Program-made: the position numbers and the translations under genes
Shown: in pieces, positions 35,167 through 46,560 of the stretch
Numbering within the stretch: position 1 is the stretch's first letter
Layout of the letters: every line of letters starts with the position of its first letter
Notes under the pieces: model-generated
Database searches by the model: none
What the model saw: the letters and a program-made list of their open reading frames with translations, nothing else
What the model was told of the DNA's origin: nothing
Assembly: GCA_015143295.1 (NCBI GenBank)
Contig: CM026570.1
Location: 10,502,047 to 10,566,046 of the forward strand
Origin: Tetracentron sinense
Taxonomy: Eukaryota > Streptophyta > Magnoliopsida > Trochodendrales > Trochodendraceae
Length of the DNA stretch: 64,000 nt
Direction of reading: 5' to 3'

Positions 35167-36128
35167 TCAAGACTTCCTCACAGCCACATCATTTATACCT
35201 TTGTTCCCTGAGGCACCCTGCTGAGTTCCAGGATCTGAATAATAATCTTTCGCACAATCTACCTCAGTGGAATTGTCTTCTTCGGAAAGGACTGCGAAAC
35301 TATTCATACCTAATCCAACTCCATCCACCTTCTCAATCTCACCCTTGTCCACATTGCACGGATCAACGCTGTCCAGCACAACCCCTGCAACCCGAACCCC
35401 TTGAATAGGCACATCCATCTCCTCAAATCTAAAAAGCACTGCAGGTTCCACATATCCATTGTTAATATCCTCAGCTCCGTTTACTGTATCCGCACCCCTC
35501 GGCAACCTCACCTCCACACCATCAACTGCCAACAAATGTTTAGACCCACCTACACTGCTCAACACAGCCCCTGCATCCCGAACCCCTTCACAAGTCACAT
35601 CCATCTCTTCAATTCTAATAGGCGCGACAGTTTTCACATTTACAATGTCCTCATCTGTGTTTACAGAATCCCCACCCATCGTCAAACTCACATCCACACC
35701 ATCAACTTCCAATAAATGTTTAGACCTACCTGCACCACATCCAGAGTCAAGCACTAGTTTAGCACTCCCTTCCACTACAATCTGTTTGCCTTTATCCATA
35801 ACCAACTCTAACTCCTGTTCATCCTTTTTATTGACATGGGCATCAACATCCACATTCTCAACCTCCCCCTCTTCTAAGACATTCGGTTTACGCCCCACTT
35901 CCTTCCATATTTTATCCTCACCTTTCTTACCTCCCGCACTCGGCCCCTTCTTGTTCTCTACTTTAGCCTTAGGCCGAATACCCACTCTACAGACAACCTC
36001 TGTGTGACCCTGCCGAAAACACTTTTTACAATAAAACCCTCTTTTCTCATATACTACTCTTTGCCAAATCTGGGTTTTTTTTCCAACAACAATAGGAAAT
36101 CCCTCAACCGGATCATCCTGTAAATCCA
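35167..36128 (-). pseudogene. LINE ORF1 (CCHC nucleic-acid-binding protein), 5'-truncated
   Basis: About 320 residues are open to the truncation at 36128. Near the start a zinc knuckle, CKKCFRQGHTEVVC, matches the zf-CCHC_4 type of plant L1 ORF1 proteins. A linker of about 70 residues is repeated: SKHLLEVDGVDVSL...EEMDVTCEGVRDAG and SKHLLAVDGVEVRL...EEMDVPIQGVRVAG. The N-terminal DUF4283 part is absent, as expected from 5' truncation. A stop at 35167 leaves a 32-base gap before ORF2, normal for this class. Confidence 0.8.
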
Positions 36129-38729
36129 CTTGAATCTAAAATCAAAATCCTACGGTTGGACAATGGTGGTGAATACCTCAACATCAAATTCACTAATTAT
36201 CTTACTACTCATGGCATACACCATCAACTCTCTTGCCCACACACACCGGAACAAAACGGTGTGGCAGAACGAAAGCACCGTCACATTGTCGAAACCGGCA
36301 TTACTCTATTCACAGCTGCTTCTATGCCATCTTCATATTGGGTCGAAGCTTTTCGTACAGCCATTTTTCTCATTAATCGATTGCCCACTAAACTCCTTCA
36401 TCACAAGTCACCATGGGAAGTACTATTTGGACAAACACCAGATTATTCTTATCTTCATGTGTTTGGATGTGCATGTTATCCATGGTTATGCCCTTATTCT
36501 AAAAATAAATTACAACCACGCACTCGGCAATGTATCTTCTTTGGATACATTTTAAATCATAAAGGTTTTCGGTGTCTTGAGCCTTCCACTGGCCGTGTTT
36601 ACGTGTCTCGCCATGTTCTTTTTAATGAGACTTTGTTTCCTTTCTCTAAACCAACTACTGTCTCATCTGCCCCTCAATCACAGTCAATACCTGATTCAGG
36701 TTTTGGGACTATTTCCCAGCCCCTATCTCCTCCATCTACCCTTGGCCACACATCCATCCTTGGACCCTCACCATGGCTCACTCCCTCCTTTAACCCCTTG
36801 TCTCCATCCATACTAGGTCCTCCACCCAACACAATACCTAGCCCAGCCTGTTCCCCTACTCAACCTAGATCACCCCCTCCTATTTCCCACTTCCAACAAA
36901 ATATTTCTGCCTCCTCTCCACCCTATTCCTTATTCCCTAATTCTCATACTCCATCACCTTCTATTCTACCCGAGCCCACCTACCCACCTTCTACCAATCA
37001 TCAAATAAACCCACTTGTTACTCAACCCACCTACCCATCTTCTACCACTCATCAAATGAACAAATCATCTCCTAACATCCACCCCATGGTAACACGATCA
37101 AAGTCCGGTATTTATAAGAAGAAAAGTTTGTTTTCCCCCAAACACCCATTAAACACTGCTCACATTCCACATCTTGACCTCACAGAACCTACATCTTACA
37201 CTGCAGCCTCCAAATCATTAGTGTGGCGGGAAGCAATGTCTGAGGAGTTCACTGCCTTACAAAAACAGGGAACCTGGTCTTTAGTCCCAACTCCTCCCAA
37301 CAAACTTATTGTGGGTTGTCGATGGATTTATAAAATTAAACATCATTCGGATGGTTCCATTGCACGATTCAAAGCACGCTTAGTTGCCGAGGGGTACCAC
37401 CAAGCTGCGGGAATTGACTACAATGAAACATTTAGCCCCGTAGTCAAACCAACCACAGTGCGTATAGTTCTTGCTCTTGCGGCCCAGTTTCATTGGCCAT
37501 TAAAGCAGCTCGATGTACGGAATGCATTTCTTCCCAGCATCCTACAAGAAAATGTGTACATGGCCCAACCACAAGGCTTCATGGATCCTCGTTTCCCTAA
37601 TCATGTTTGCTGGCTTCACAAATCTATTTATGGACTTAAACAAGCACCGCATTCATGGTTTTCGCGCTTCACATCTCATCTAATTGGTCTCGGTTTTGTC
37701 AGCTCAATGGCCGACACATCTGTCTTTATTCGTCAATTTCACAACTCCATTACTCTCATTCTTCTATATGTTGATGACATAATTATTACCGGATCATATT
37801 CGGCCTACATCTCTTCGTTGATTATTGAACTCAGCAAAGCTTTTGATATGAAGGATTTGGGAGATCTCCATTATTTCTTGGGTGTTGAAGTTCGGCGTGA
37901 CAAATCAGGGATTTTTATTTCTCAATCCAAATATGCACATGATCTTCTCCACCGTGTATCAATGACTGATTGTAAACCCTGCACATCACCTTCTTCTTCA
38001 AGTTCCAAATTGAGCAAATCTGATGGTTTGCCCTTATCCAATCCTACACTTTACCGCAGCAAAGTAGGGGCCTTACAATACCTAACCTTCACTAGACCCG
38101 ATCTTGCATTTTCCGTCAATAATGTGTGTCAATTAATGCATGCCCCAACTTCCACTCATTTTATTGCAGTCAAGCGAATCTTACGTTACATGAAGGGTAC
38201 CATCACAAATGGCATACTTTTTCAATCTGGCAAGTTATCTCTACAAGCATTTTCTGGTGCAGATTGGGCCGGCGATCCCGATGATCGACGTTCTACATGT
38301 GGATATTGTGTCTTTCTCAGCTCCAACCTTATCTCATGGAGTGCGAAAAAACAGCCTACCGTTGCTCGCTCATCTACCGAATCTGAATATTGGTCCCTTG
38401 CGCTTACTGCGGATGAATTATCATGGGTTCGCATGCTTCTCAACGACTTAAAAATCCCTATTTTTAAGTCACCAACAATGTGGTGTGACAATATCTCAGC
38501 CATCGCTTTAGCATCAAACCCTGTTTTTCATGCACGAACGAAACATATTGAAATCGACTACCATTTCATCCGTGAGAAGGTTACATCGAAAGATCTTGAT
38601 ATTCAACATGTTGCCAGTGCAGATCAAATTGCAGATATATTTACCAAAGGGCTCTCTAGTGTTCGCTTTAGCACTCTTAAATCCAAGATGAAGGTCGGCG
38701 ATCCTCCCATCAACTTGAGGGGGCATATT

Positions 38730-39060
38730 TATAGAAGGTATCAAATCAGACGTCCCCAATCAAGCTCAACGTGATCAGCCCCATACTACAGGCAACACAG
38801 TAACAGCTTCATGCAAGACTACAATCAAGGAGTTGATACAGCCTCCATGAGTTGTTCATGTAGATAGAGTTTTCCAGAATGAGGAAACTCAATCTTATTG
38901 TAAATCATATCTTTTGTATTATTGTAAATCATATCTTTTGTATCCATTTTAAGAGAGTTCCCCAAATAAGGAAACTCATCACCACATTATCTATATAATG
39001 AAGGTTACTGTCTCTCTCATTATATAGAGAGAATTTCACTCAAATCAATATTTTTCTTTA
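38730..39060 (+). repeat. 5' LTR of copia C
   Basis: 331 bases, TATAGAAGG...TTTCTTTA. It contains the tandem TTATTGTAAATCATATCTTTTGTA (about 38893-38942) and the hairpin CTCTCTCATTATATAGAGAGA near its 3' end. The latter includes the TATA-like element. Confidence 0.9.
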
Positions 39061-39123
39061 TGGTATCAGAGCTCTAATCAAGAAATTCTCTCACGTTTTC
39101 AAAGCTTCCAAGTTCTTTACACC

Positions 39124-42100
39124 ATGTCTTCTTCTTCTTCATTGTCGTACCCATATCCATCTCATCTCAATGTTTGTGTCATTGAAGCTAACACAAACAA
39201 ACTATTTGCTATGGGAGACTCAGATCCTATCATTGATTGAGAGTCAAGATCTCCTCAGTTTTATTGATGATGGAGACATTCTCATTCCTGATCGTGAAAT
39301 GGACTCATCTGATGGTAAGAGAGTCTTGAACCCAGATTATACGTCATGGGTTCGAACCGATCGTCTTGTAAAAGCCTGGATCACTGGAACTTTAACAGAA
39401 GATGTCCTTGGCCTGGTTGTTGGATTGAAGACCTCTGCAGATGTATGGAATGCACTCAGCGCAGCATTTGCACAGAACTCTCAAGCTCGAGAGTTTGAAC
39501 TCCTATCCAAAATGCAAGTTCTGAAAAAGGGTACGTTTACTCTCGCTGAATACTTGCGTGATTTTAAATCTATCTGTGATCAACTGAATGCTATTGGAAA
39601 ACCTGTTCCTGATCAAAGTAAAGTGTTTTGGCTCTTGAGTGGACTTGGTCCAAAGTATGAATCATTTGCTACTACTATGCTAAAACCCCCGGTTCCTTCA
39701 TATGCTGATCTTATACCCTTACGTAGCAGTAGCTATGAAATTGAACTCACAAATCACTCAATGGCCTTCTATAGTCAGCGTTCTGGAGGAGGAAACAAGC
39801 ATAATAACAATAATAACTCTAAGAAAGGGGGGCACTATTTCACATCTAAAGGTAGGGGCTTTCAACAAACTGGAAATCCATCTCGAAATGACTATAAGAA
39901 CCAAGGACAAACAAGTGCACAACAGGGAGATCCACCACAACGGAATCACAATGGTGGAAATATATTAATCTGTCAGATCTGCAAAAAAAGAGGGCATGAC
40001 GCTCTTAGGTGTTGGAGTCGTTTTGACAATAGTTTTCAGCATGAGGACATACCGAAGGCACTTGCCGCAATGCAACTCTCAGATTCTCAAGACAACGAAT
40101 GGTTCCCTGATACAGGAGCCACTGCACATATCACAAAGAATCCAGGTAACGTTACAAACTTAATTCCATACAAGGGTTCTGATTCAGTTATGGTAGGCAA
40201 TGGAGAACGGTTAACTATTTCTCATATTGGTGATGGAAAACTAGTCAATGGTACAACTACAATTCCTTTAAGAGATGTTTTGCTAGTTCCTAATATTAAG
40301 AAGAGTTTGCTTTCGGTTTCACAACTTACCACTGATTATCCTTGTTCTTTTGAATTTGATAACAATGGTTTTAAAATAAAGGATCTGAAGACAAACAAAA
40401 TACTGGCATTGGGGAGTAGGCGAGGTGGATTGTATGCTCTAGATGACCCAGGAATTGAGGCCCATTTCTCGAATCGGTTCCAAACTGCAACAGAGGATGT
40501 ATGGCATCGGCGATTGGGACATCCACAAACAAGAGTACTCCAATTCCTTAAGAATAATGACTCTATTTCAGTTACTCATAAAATGATGGATTTATGCACT
40601 AGTTGCCAGCTTAGTAAAAGTGCTAAACTACCTTTCTTTGCTTCCAATAATCGGTCTCTTGAACCATTAAATAAAATACATTGTGATCTATGGGGACCAG
40701 CCCCACTTACATCAGTGCAAAAATTTCGTTATTATGCTTTATTTGTTGATGATTTCACAGCTGGTTTTATCCCTTGAAGCGAAAATCTGATTTCTTCAGA
40801 TATTTTGTTATTTTTCCAAAACTAGTTGAACGGCAATTGGATCGAAAAATCAAAATATTTCAATCCGATGGAGGAGGAGAATTCGTAAAGAAAGAATTTC
40901 TTGAACACTTGGCAGATTGTGGTATTGTGCATCAGTTGTCATGTCCAGGCACACCTGAACAAAAACAGCGTAGCCGAACGAAAACATAGACATATTGTTG
41001 AGCTGGGTTTGGCTATGTTGTATCAAGCTATGGTGCCTAAACATTTTTGGGTAGAGGCATTCTCTACAGCAATCTTTCTTATTAATCGCTTACCCTCGCC
41101 TCTATTAAAAATGGAATGCTCGTATGGTATTTTGTTTAACAGGAAACCTTTATATTCTGTGTTGAGGGTATTTGGTTCGAGGTGTTTTCCTTACCTGCGG
41201 AATTACGCGGCCAATAAATTTGAGCCAAGATCATTGCCTTGCATTTTCTTGGGGTACAGTGAGAAGCATAAGGGATACAGATGTCTCCATCGGTCTACTG
41301 GGCGAGTTTATATTTCCCGTCATGTGGTGTTTAATGAACAGAATTTTCCGTATGCTTTATCCACTAACACATCTAGTGAAGAACAGGTTGAAGGAGAATT
41401 GTCCATCTACAAAGATTGGATACTTCCTCATGATGACAGTCCATCACAACAGCTTGATGATCATACTCAACTATGCTTGAATGCTCCAAATGATGTACAC
41501 CACTCATCCACATCCATGGGTGATGCACCTCACATACCTGAACCTTCTCAAACTCAAGAAGAGCAATCTGTCCAAGACTGTGAGCCCGTTGAACAAGCTG
41601 AGATAGCTGAACCAGCCCCTATACAGGCTAAGTCCATTGACACAGCTCTTGTGCAAGATGAGATTCCTTCATCTCTAGCTCCTTTGGGTGAACATACTTT
41701 ACATGATAGTCCAACCCCTCATTCCATGCTTACTCGTAGTAAACATGGTATCTTTAAACCCAATACCAAATATGCCCTCATGACTTCCACCATACCCACC
41801 GAACCCAAAACAGTAAAATCTGCCCTTCAACATGCAGGGTGGAAGGCGGCTATGATTGAAGAAATGGATGCACTTGCGGCCAATGATACATGGGAACTAG
41901 TGCCACCTAGTCCTCACATTAATATTGTCGGGTGCCGTTGGGTGTTCAAAACAAAGCTACGGGCTGATGGTGAGCTTGAACGTCTCAAAGCTCGACTTGT
42001 GGCCAAAGGCTATAATCAAAAAGAAGGGGTGGACTTCACTGAGACTTTTAGCCCCGTTATTAAACCCGGTAGTATTCGTATGGTTCTTTCTGTCGCCACT

Positions 42101-43459
42101 GTCAAATGTTGGCCTATTCGACAACTTGATGTCAAAAATGCTTTTTTACATGGGCGACTTCAAGAACCTGTTTATATGGATCAACCTCCGGGGTTTGTTG
42201 ATCCCACTCGGCCCAACTACGTGTGTTGTCTCAAGCGTGCGCTATATGGTCTTAAACAAGCCCCTCGAGCCTGGTTTGACCGCTTTAGTACCTTCCTCAT
42301 TGAGTATGGTTTTTTTTGCAGTATGGCCGACTCGTCTCTTTTTGTCTATCGTCATGGTAGCTCAACAATCATCCTATTACTCTATGTTGATGACATAATC
42401 CTTACCGGCGATACACCATCACTTCTTGATGATCTCATTATAATGATGGGAAGATCATTCTCAATGAAAGATCTTGGGCCCTTGCACTATTTCTTGGGCA
42501 TTGAAGTACATCACACCAATGATGGTCTTTTTCTCTCTCAGTCGAAGTATGCTCGTGATCTTATTTCACGAGCCCTCATGACCTCGTGCAAGAGTATCTC
42601 TACTCCAATGGCAGTAAAATCTATGGTTGCCAACGAAGACTCTACTTCTCATCCAAATGCTACCCAATATCGTAGTATTGTGGGTGCTCTGCAATACCTC
42701 ACTATGACCAGACCAGACTTATCCTTTGCGGTCAACACAGTATGCCAGTTCATGCAAAATCCCACAGCTGGTCACTACAAAGTGGTCAAACGCATTTTGA
42801 GATATGTTAGTGGGACACTCAATTTTGGATTACGTATTCTTGCTCATAGCTCCCTCGATCTTTATGCTTTCTCTGATGCGGATTGGGCCAGTTGTCCTAC
42901 TACTAGGAGATCGACTACTGGTTTTTGCACATTTCTTGGTTCCAACTGCATCTCTTGGAGTGCAAAGAAACAACCTACAGTTGCACGTTCTAGTGCCGAG
43001 GCTGAATATCGTGCATTGGCATCTACAACTGCTGAACTTACTTGGCTCTCATTTGTTTTACGAGATATTGGGATCCCTCAATCTCGTCCGTCCACTCTCT
43101 TCTGTGATAATATCAGTGCTCTCCATATGACGGTTAATCCTATTTTTCATGCTCGCACGAAGCATATCGAGATTGACTACCATTTCGTTCGCGAGAAGGT
43201 AGCCCTTGGATACTTAGTTACCCGGTTTGTTCCATCTCAGCAACAACTGGCCGATATATTTACTAAACCATTACCACGAGATGTGTTCACCAAATTGTGT
43301 ATCAAACTGGGCCTGTGGTCAGGCCCCCAGTCCAGTTTGAGGGGGAGTATAGAAGGTATCAAATCAGACGTCCCTAATCAAGCTCAACGTGATCAGCCCC
43401 ATACTACAGGCAACACAGTAACAGCTTCATGCAAGACTACAATCAAGGAGTTGATATAG
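39124..43459 (+). pseudogene. Copia C gag-pol with three frameshifts
   Basis: The likely ATG is at 39124. A frameshift near 39165 moves it into the long frame 39170-40777, which encodes gag (YLLWETQILSLIE), the CCHC knuckle CQICKKRGHDALRC, the protease FPDTGATAHI and the integrase start (CDLWGPAPLTS, ALFVDDF). A second shift at about 40750 and a third at about 40970 (extra A) split integrase. The final frame, to 43459, holds the integrase end, RT with YVDDIILTG and RNase H with SSAEAEYRAL and a terminal LADIFTKPL. The frame runs 112 bases into the 3' LTR. LTRs under 1% different show these shifts are recent. Confidence 0.9.
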
Positions 43460-43678
43460 CCTCCATGAGTTGTTCCTGTAGATAGAGTTTTCCAGAATGA
43501 GGAAACTCAATCTTATTGTAAATCATATCTTTTGTATTATTGTAAATCATATCTTTTGTATCCATTTTAAGAGAGTTCCCCAAATAAGGAAACTCATCAC
43601 CACATTATCTATATAATGAAGGTTACTGTCTCTCTCATTATATAGAGAGAATTTCACTCAAATCAATATTTTTCTTTA
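43348..43678 (+). repeat. 3' LTR of copia C
   Basis: 331 bases, three substitutions from the 5' LTR (seen near 43375, 43456 and 43477). Confidence 0.9.
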
Positions 43679-43679
43679 A

Positions 43680-43892
43680 TATTAACCATACATGATACAA
43701 CACAAAATCATTTCTCTATCACATAAGGAGTCTCTAGAAGGTTCTTGAGACAATCTGCTGTAACAGAATTATTCCTTTCCAGCCGTTGTTGATTCTCTTT
43801 AGTCAGTATAAATGTTGTCCTCATCCTTGTACAATTGCATTGAGCTGAATATAATATTTGGGTATTTTCCAATTCAAGCTTAGTCTCTTTCA
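43680..43892 (+). repeat. 3' LTR of copia B
   Basis: 213 bases, TATTAACC...CTCTTTCA. It starts within the ATATT duplicated by copia C and is followed by CATAC (43893-43897), the target duplication of copia B. Confidence 0.88.
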
Positions 43893-43897
43893 CATAC

Positions 43898-44099
43898 AAC
43901 ATATTATAGACAAGATATGAGCAACAATTCTGGACATTTAAATGAAAGAATTTCATCAAAAAATGAGATGTTAAATATATTGTTCAGAGGTACAATTGTT
44001 GATTTCCCTTCAGTATGCTACATCCCCTTTCTCCAGACAATCTATTCTCCATTTACTTTGTGGTACTCCATTTGGATTGAAAATATGGGAGCTTTTCCT
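43898..44099. other. 3' flank of NLR-jacalin gene 1
   Basis: Unique-looking sequence between the retrotransposon block and the jacalin stop codon. On the minus strand it would be the 3'-UTR. No repeat recognised. Confidence 0.4.
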
Positions 44100-45823
44100 C
44101 TATGCCCACCCCAGGGCCTCTTTGATACTGGAATCTTCGACCAAAAGATATTTCATGGGCTTCACGGAGACGCCGATGGCATCCATGAATATGCCAGCCC
44201 GTCCATGGAATCCCACAATCATCCCGCCTTTCATCGATAAGGAGAAAGGTGTGCCAACTTCCAAACCAAATGGTCCAAACTCCCTCTTATTTGTAATTAA
44301 ACGGAGAGATGTTACTACGATCAGTCCCTTTCCGTTGATGTAGACCGTGCCATATGATCCGCTTATAGACGTCAGATACTCGTGAGGCCAATCAAAATCA
44401 ATCCTACTAGTGTTGGGTGCCCCATCACCTCCAAATTTTAAATCACCCTTATCGTGGGTTTTGAAGTTAAGGGAATCAATCCCAGCTCCGTGAGTGATTG
44501 TAATCTGTGTTATACCACCTTTGGCATTGTGACTCCAGTATGTGCCACCCCCTCCTCCCCATGGCCCCATCGAGATTGCTTCCTCTTCCTGCAACATAAC
44601 AACAAACATGAACCCTAAAATCAAATATACGCAAGGGATTGTTAGTAAAATGCAACCCTTCTCTTTACATATAAGATCCTTACCGATGCGGATTTTCTCA
44701 ATTGTTTTATTGCATCGTTCCACTCATGGGGAGCCTTCTTACTAGCCATGGTCTCACCAATAGTGACGAGTGCAGGTGGTAAACCATCGCATTCTAAAGC
44801 AACTCTAGCAGCTAGCTCGGGTATTTGATGGTGAGAATTGAGAGCCTCTTTTCCAACAGTTTTTTTAAATAGATCCCATGCTTCATTCCATCCCAAGCAT
44901 TCTATTTTAAAATTCTTTTGAGGTAGCATGCGTAGACTCACGGCTTCGGACTCGGTAGTGAATACTACCTTGGACTTGTTTTGACCATCGGGACGAGGAA
45001 TTCCAACATCGTCAAAATCTACTCGAGTCCATATGTCATCCAACAACACTACAAATCTTTTCTTGCTCAAGACATTAAAGATGACTCTGGCACGCGCTGC
45101 TTCCTGGGGATGGGTCTCATCTTCCGACAATTTCAACCCCAATCTATCCCCAATGTCCTTCTGCACCTTCTTCATATATGATTCTTTTGACACATCAACC
45201 CAAATCACTACATCAAAACCAAGGGTTCTTCGGTGGAGAAACTCATTATTGATTTTCTTTAAGAGTGACGTCTTTCCAACACCTCGCATGCCGTATATTC
45301 CAATAATTCCTACCTCATCTTCTTCTGTGAGGCATTTCCAAACATTCTCAAGCATCGAATCCATACCCACCATGGGTCTGCTTGGCATTTCTTCAACCTT
45401 AGTCAGAGTCAATGGATCAGCCACTTCACTGAAATTCCCTTCGGTTATTAATTTTGTCACAGCTATTCGCTTTTCCACTACTATCTTTCCAATCTTGTAG
45501 CTTGAACAACAGTTCTTCGGGCAGCAACCTGCAAGACACATCTTTGAAATCTGTTGAGAACCTTCGTTTATAACTAGTTCTACTTCAACTTCCATTTCTT
45601 CCACCATTTGGAGCCAGGTTTCCACTGGTTCTCTGCACTTCATTTGTTTCTCCTCTGCTTCTACCACTTTTCTCTTCACCTCGTCCCTTTCGCTCCTTAA
45701 TTTCCGCATTTCAGACCTTAGAGAGTTGAGATTTTCTTCGAGTTCACAAATGTAAATTGTACGTCGTGCACCGCAATCCCATACCTTAGAGATGATGTTA
45801 ATGATTGGACTCACCAAATCCAT
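44100..45823 (-). CDS. CC-NB(ARC1)-jacalin fusion protein, gene 1
   Basis: Exon 1 is 45823-44684 (380 codons). A 95-base intron, 44683-44589 (GTAAGG...TTGCAG, phase 0), leads to exon 2, 44588-44100, giving 542 residues. Residues 1-170 form an RPS5-type coiled coil (VETWLQMVEEME) and a Cys-rich linker. The NB-ARC has P-loop GMRGVGKTSLLKK (about 178), [18 protein letters not shown], kinase-2 RFVVLLDDIW (about 257), RNBS-B KVVFTT and GLPP at 347. It stops at HEWNDAIKQLRKSAS, so ARC2, the MHD motif and LRRs are absent. Exon 2 is one jacalin-related lectin domain (GPWGGGGGTYW ... GIFMDAIGV, sugar loop at 512-516). The upstream TTG in frame is not the start; the ATG aligns with its paralogs. It is likely cytoplasmic, an immune sensor with a lectin as integrated domain. 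Frame and splice sites are intact. Confidence 0.9.
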
Positions 45824-45904
45824 GAATTTCAAGAGTTTCTAAGCTTACTTGATGTGGGATATAAAATTTAAATAAAGGCAGGGCGAACAGATGCCGGGAA
45901 TATA

Positions 45905-45935
45905 CTCTTGGATTTTATGAAGGGATTTTCGGGTT
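45905..45935 (-). promoter_or_regulatory. Conserved TATA-like core promoter of gene 1
   Basis: On the minus strand CTTCATAAAATCCAAGAG lies about 85-100 bases before the ATG. The same 18 bases occur at the same distance before gene 2. ATAAAA is a plausible TATA box; function is inferred from conservation. Confidence 0.5.
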
Positions 45936-46242
45936 GAGAGGTAAGAAAATACACATTGTTGGATTCTGACTTTTACAACTCCCCTGCTTCCAACACAGCA
46001 CAAATAAAATAAAAAGCTAGCACCTGTCCCAGAATTTCCTGTAATAGCAAGTGAAGAATATTAATTTGTAAAATGACCAAACTAACTCAATAATATTTTT
46101 AAAAGAGAAACTAATCAAAGCATGAATGACAGTTCTATCATTTTACCAGAACTGTTGGTTTAAATATTAACTAAAGTATTTTGTGAGGGTATATGCGAAA
46201 TTTTTTATACACCATTTAAGGAGTAGTTTTTTTTTTTCACAG
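45936..46242. other. Upstream region of gene 1
   Basis: No gene or repeat recognised. It extends to the start of segmental copy B. Confidence 0.4.
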
Positions 46243-46437
46243 TTAAGTCAAGTGTCTTTGTGTCCTTGTAGGGTAAGATTTTATGTCTCTCCATTGCTTT
46301 TCCTTATTAATAAACCACCAGTAAGGGTCTGCCAAATCCCCCACTTCTTATGAGTGGTAAAAAAATATACATATATAGGAACTCATAACAACTAATATGT
46401 AAAGTGAGTCAGAGCTGCATATGCAAAAACCTTATTG

Positions 46438-46560
46438 GTGGATCGAGTCCAACCTACATCAGGGTTGGGGGGTGGGGGGGTTATGAGATGGGGAAGGCTA
46501 CCCTTCATTGTGTAGCCCATAGGTCCATGTGGCCTCCAATGAACCAAAAAAACAAAAGGA
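46438..46560 (+). mobile_element. SINE, 3' part
   Basis: B box GGATCGAGTCC, body and A-rich tail matching 1094-1211, followed by the CTTCTCTGAAA flank. The A-box half was removed by the deletion in copy B. Confidence 0.65.

Larger units (their letters stand above)
25459..36128 (-). mobile_element. 5'-truncated L1-type LINE with RNase H
   Basis: A poly(T) run at 25459-25475 (poly(A) on the minus strand) marks the 3' end, and ORF1 sequence ends abruptly at 36128, the 5' truncation. Removing the gypsy (26262-31651 plus one CACAC) leaves about 5.3 kb. Gene order is ORF1 (CCHC), then ORF2 with endonuclease, RT and RNase H. No target duplication is evident: the copia host frame resumes with about eight codons missing, so the target seems to have lost about 25 bases. 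Confidence 0.85.
23793..38729 (+). pseudogene. Copia B gag-pol, interrupted
   Basis: The ATG at 23793 starts gag (LDNNNYLLWRFQFLP). A stop at 24114-24116 is followed by the same frame through UBN2-type gag, the CCHC knuckle CQICHRMGHSAIDC and the protease YTDTGAT. A frameshift lies near 24765, then the GAG-preintegrase and integrase start (LIHSDVWGPAPV), with another stop at 25198-25200. The LINE breaks the integrase at about 25458. It resumes at 36130 (KIKILRLDNGGEY) and runs open for over 850 residues through the integrase end, a Pro/Ser-rich linker, RT with YVDDIIITG and RNase H with SSTESEY. It reads into the LTR of copia C, to 38774. The pol half is unusually well kept compared with gag. 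Confidence 0.88.
38725..43683 (+). mobile_element. Copia C retrotransposon with TA...TA LTR ends, TSD ATATT
   Basis: LTRs are 38730-39060 and 43348-43678 (331 bases each, 3 differences seen). Target duplications are ATATT at 38725-38729 and 43679-43683. The LTRs begin TATAGAAGG and end TTTCTTTA, so termini are TA...TA. The primer site TGGTATCAGAGC starts at 39061, and the purine tract GAGGGGGAG precedes 43348. It is inserted at the start of the 3' LTR of copia B. Confidence 0.92.
23510..43897 (+). mobile_element. Copia B retrotransposon, 20-kb footprint with nested insertions, TSD CATAC
   Basis: 5' LTR 23515-23720 and 3' LTR 43680-43892 are flanked by CATAC (23510-23514 and 43893-43897). Both LTRs run TATTAACC...CTCTTTCA, so the termini are TA...CA rather than the usual TG...CA. 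The primer site TGGTATCAAAGAGCC follows the 5' LTR. Internal sequence is 23721-25458 and 36129-38729. A LINE with a gypsy inside interrupts integrase, and copia C is inserted four bases into the 3' LTR. The LTRs differ by about 7 substitutions plus a 7-base indel. Confidence 0.9.

Noticed and set aside
44100..44588. Jacalin exon as a separate lectin gene
   Set aside because: Its frame has no sensible own start with context. It joins the NB-ARC exon through consensus splice sites in phase, and the same happens in the paralog.
45033..45500. Plus-strand 155-residue frame opposite the NLR exon
   Set aside because: A mirror of the conserved NB-ARC coding strand, with no known protein.
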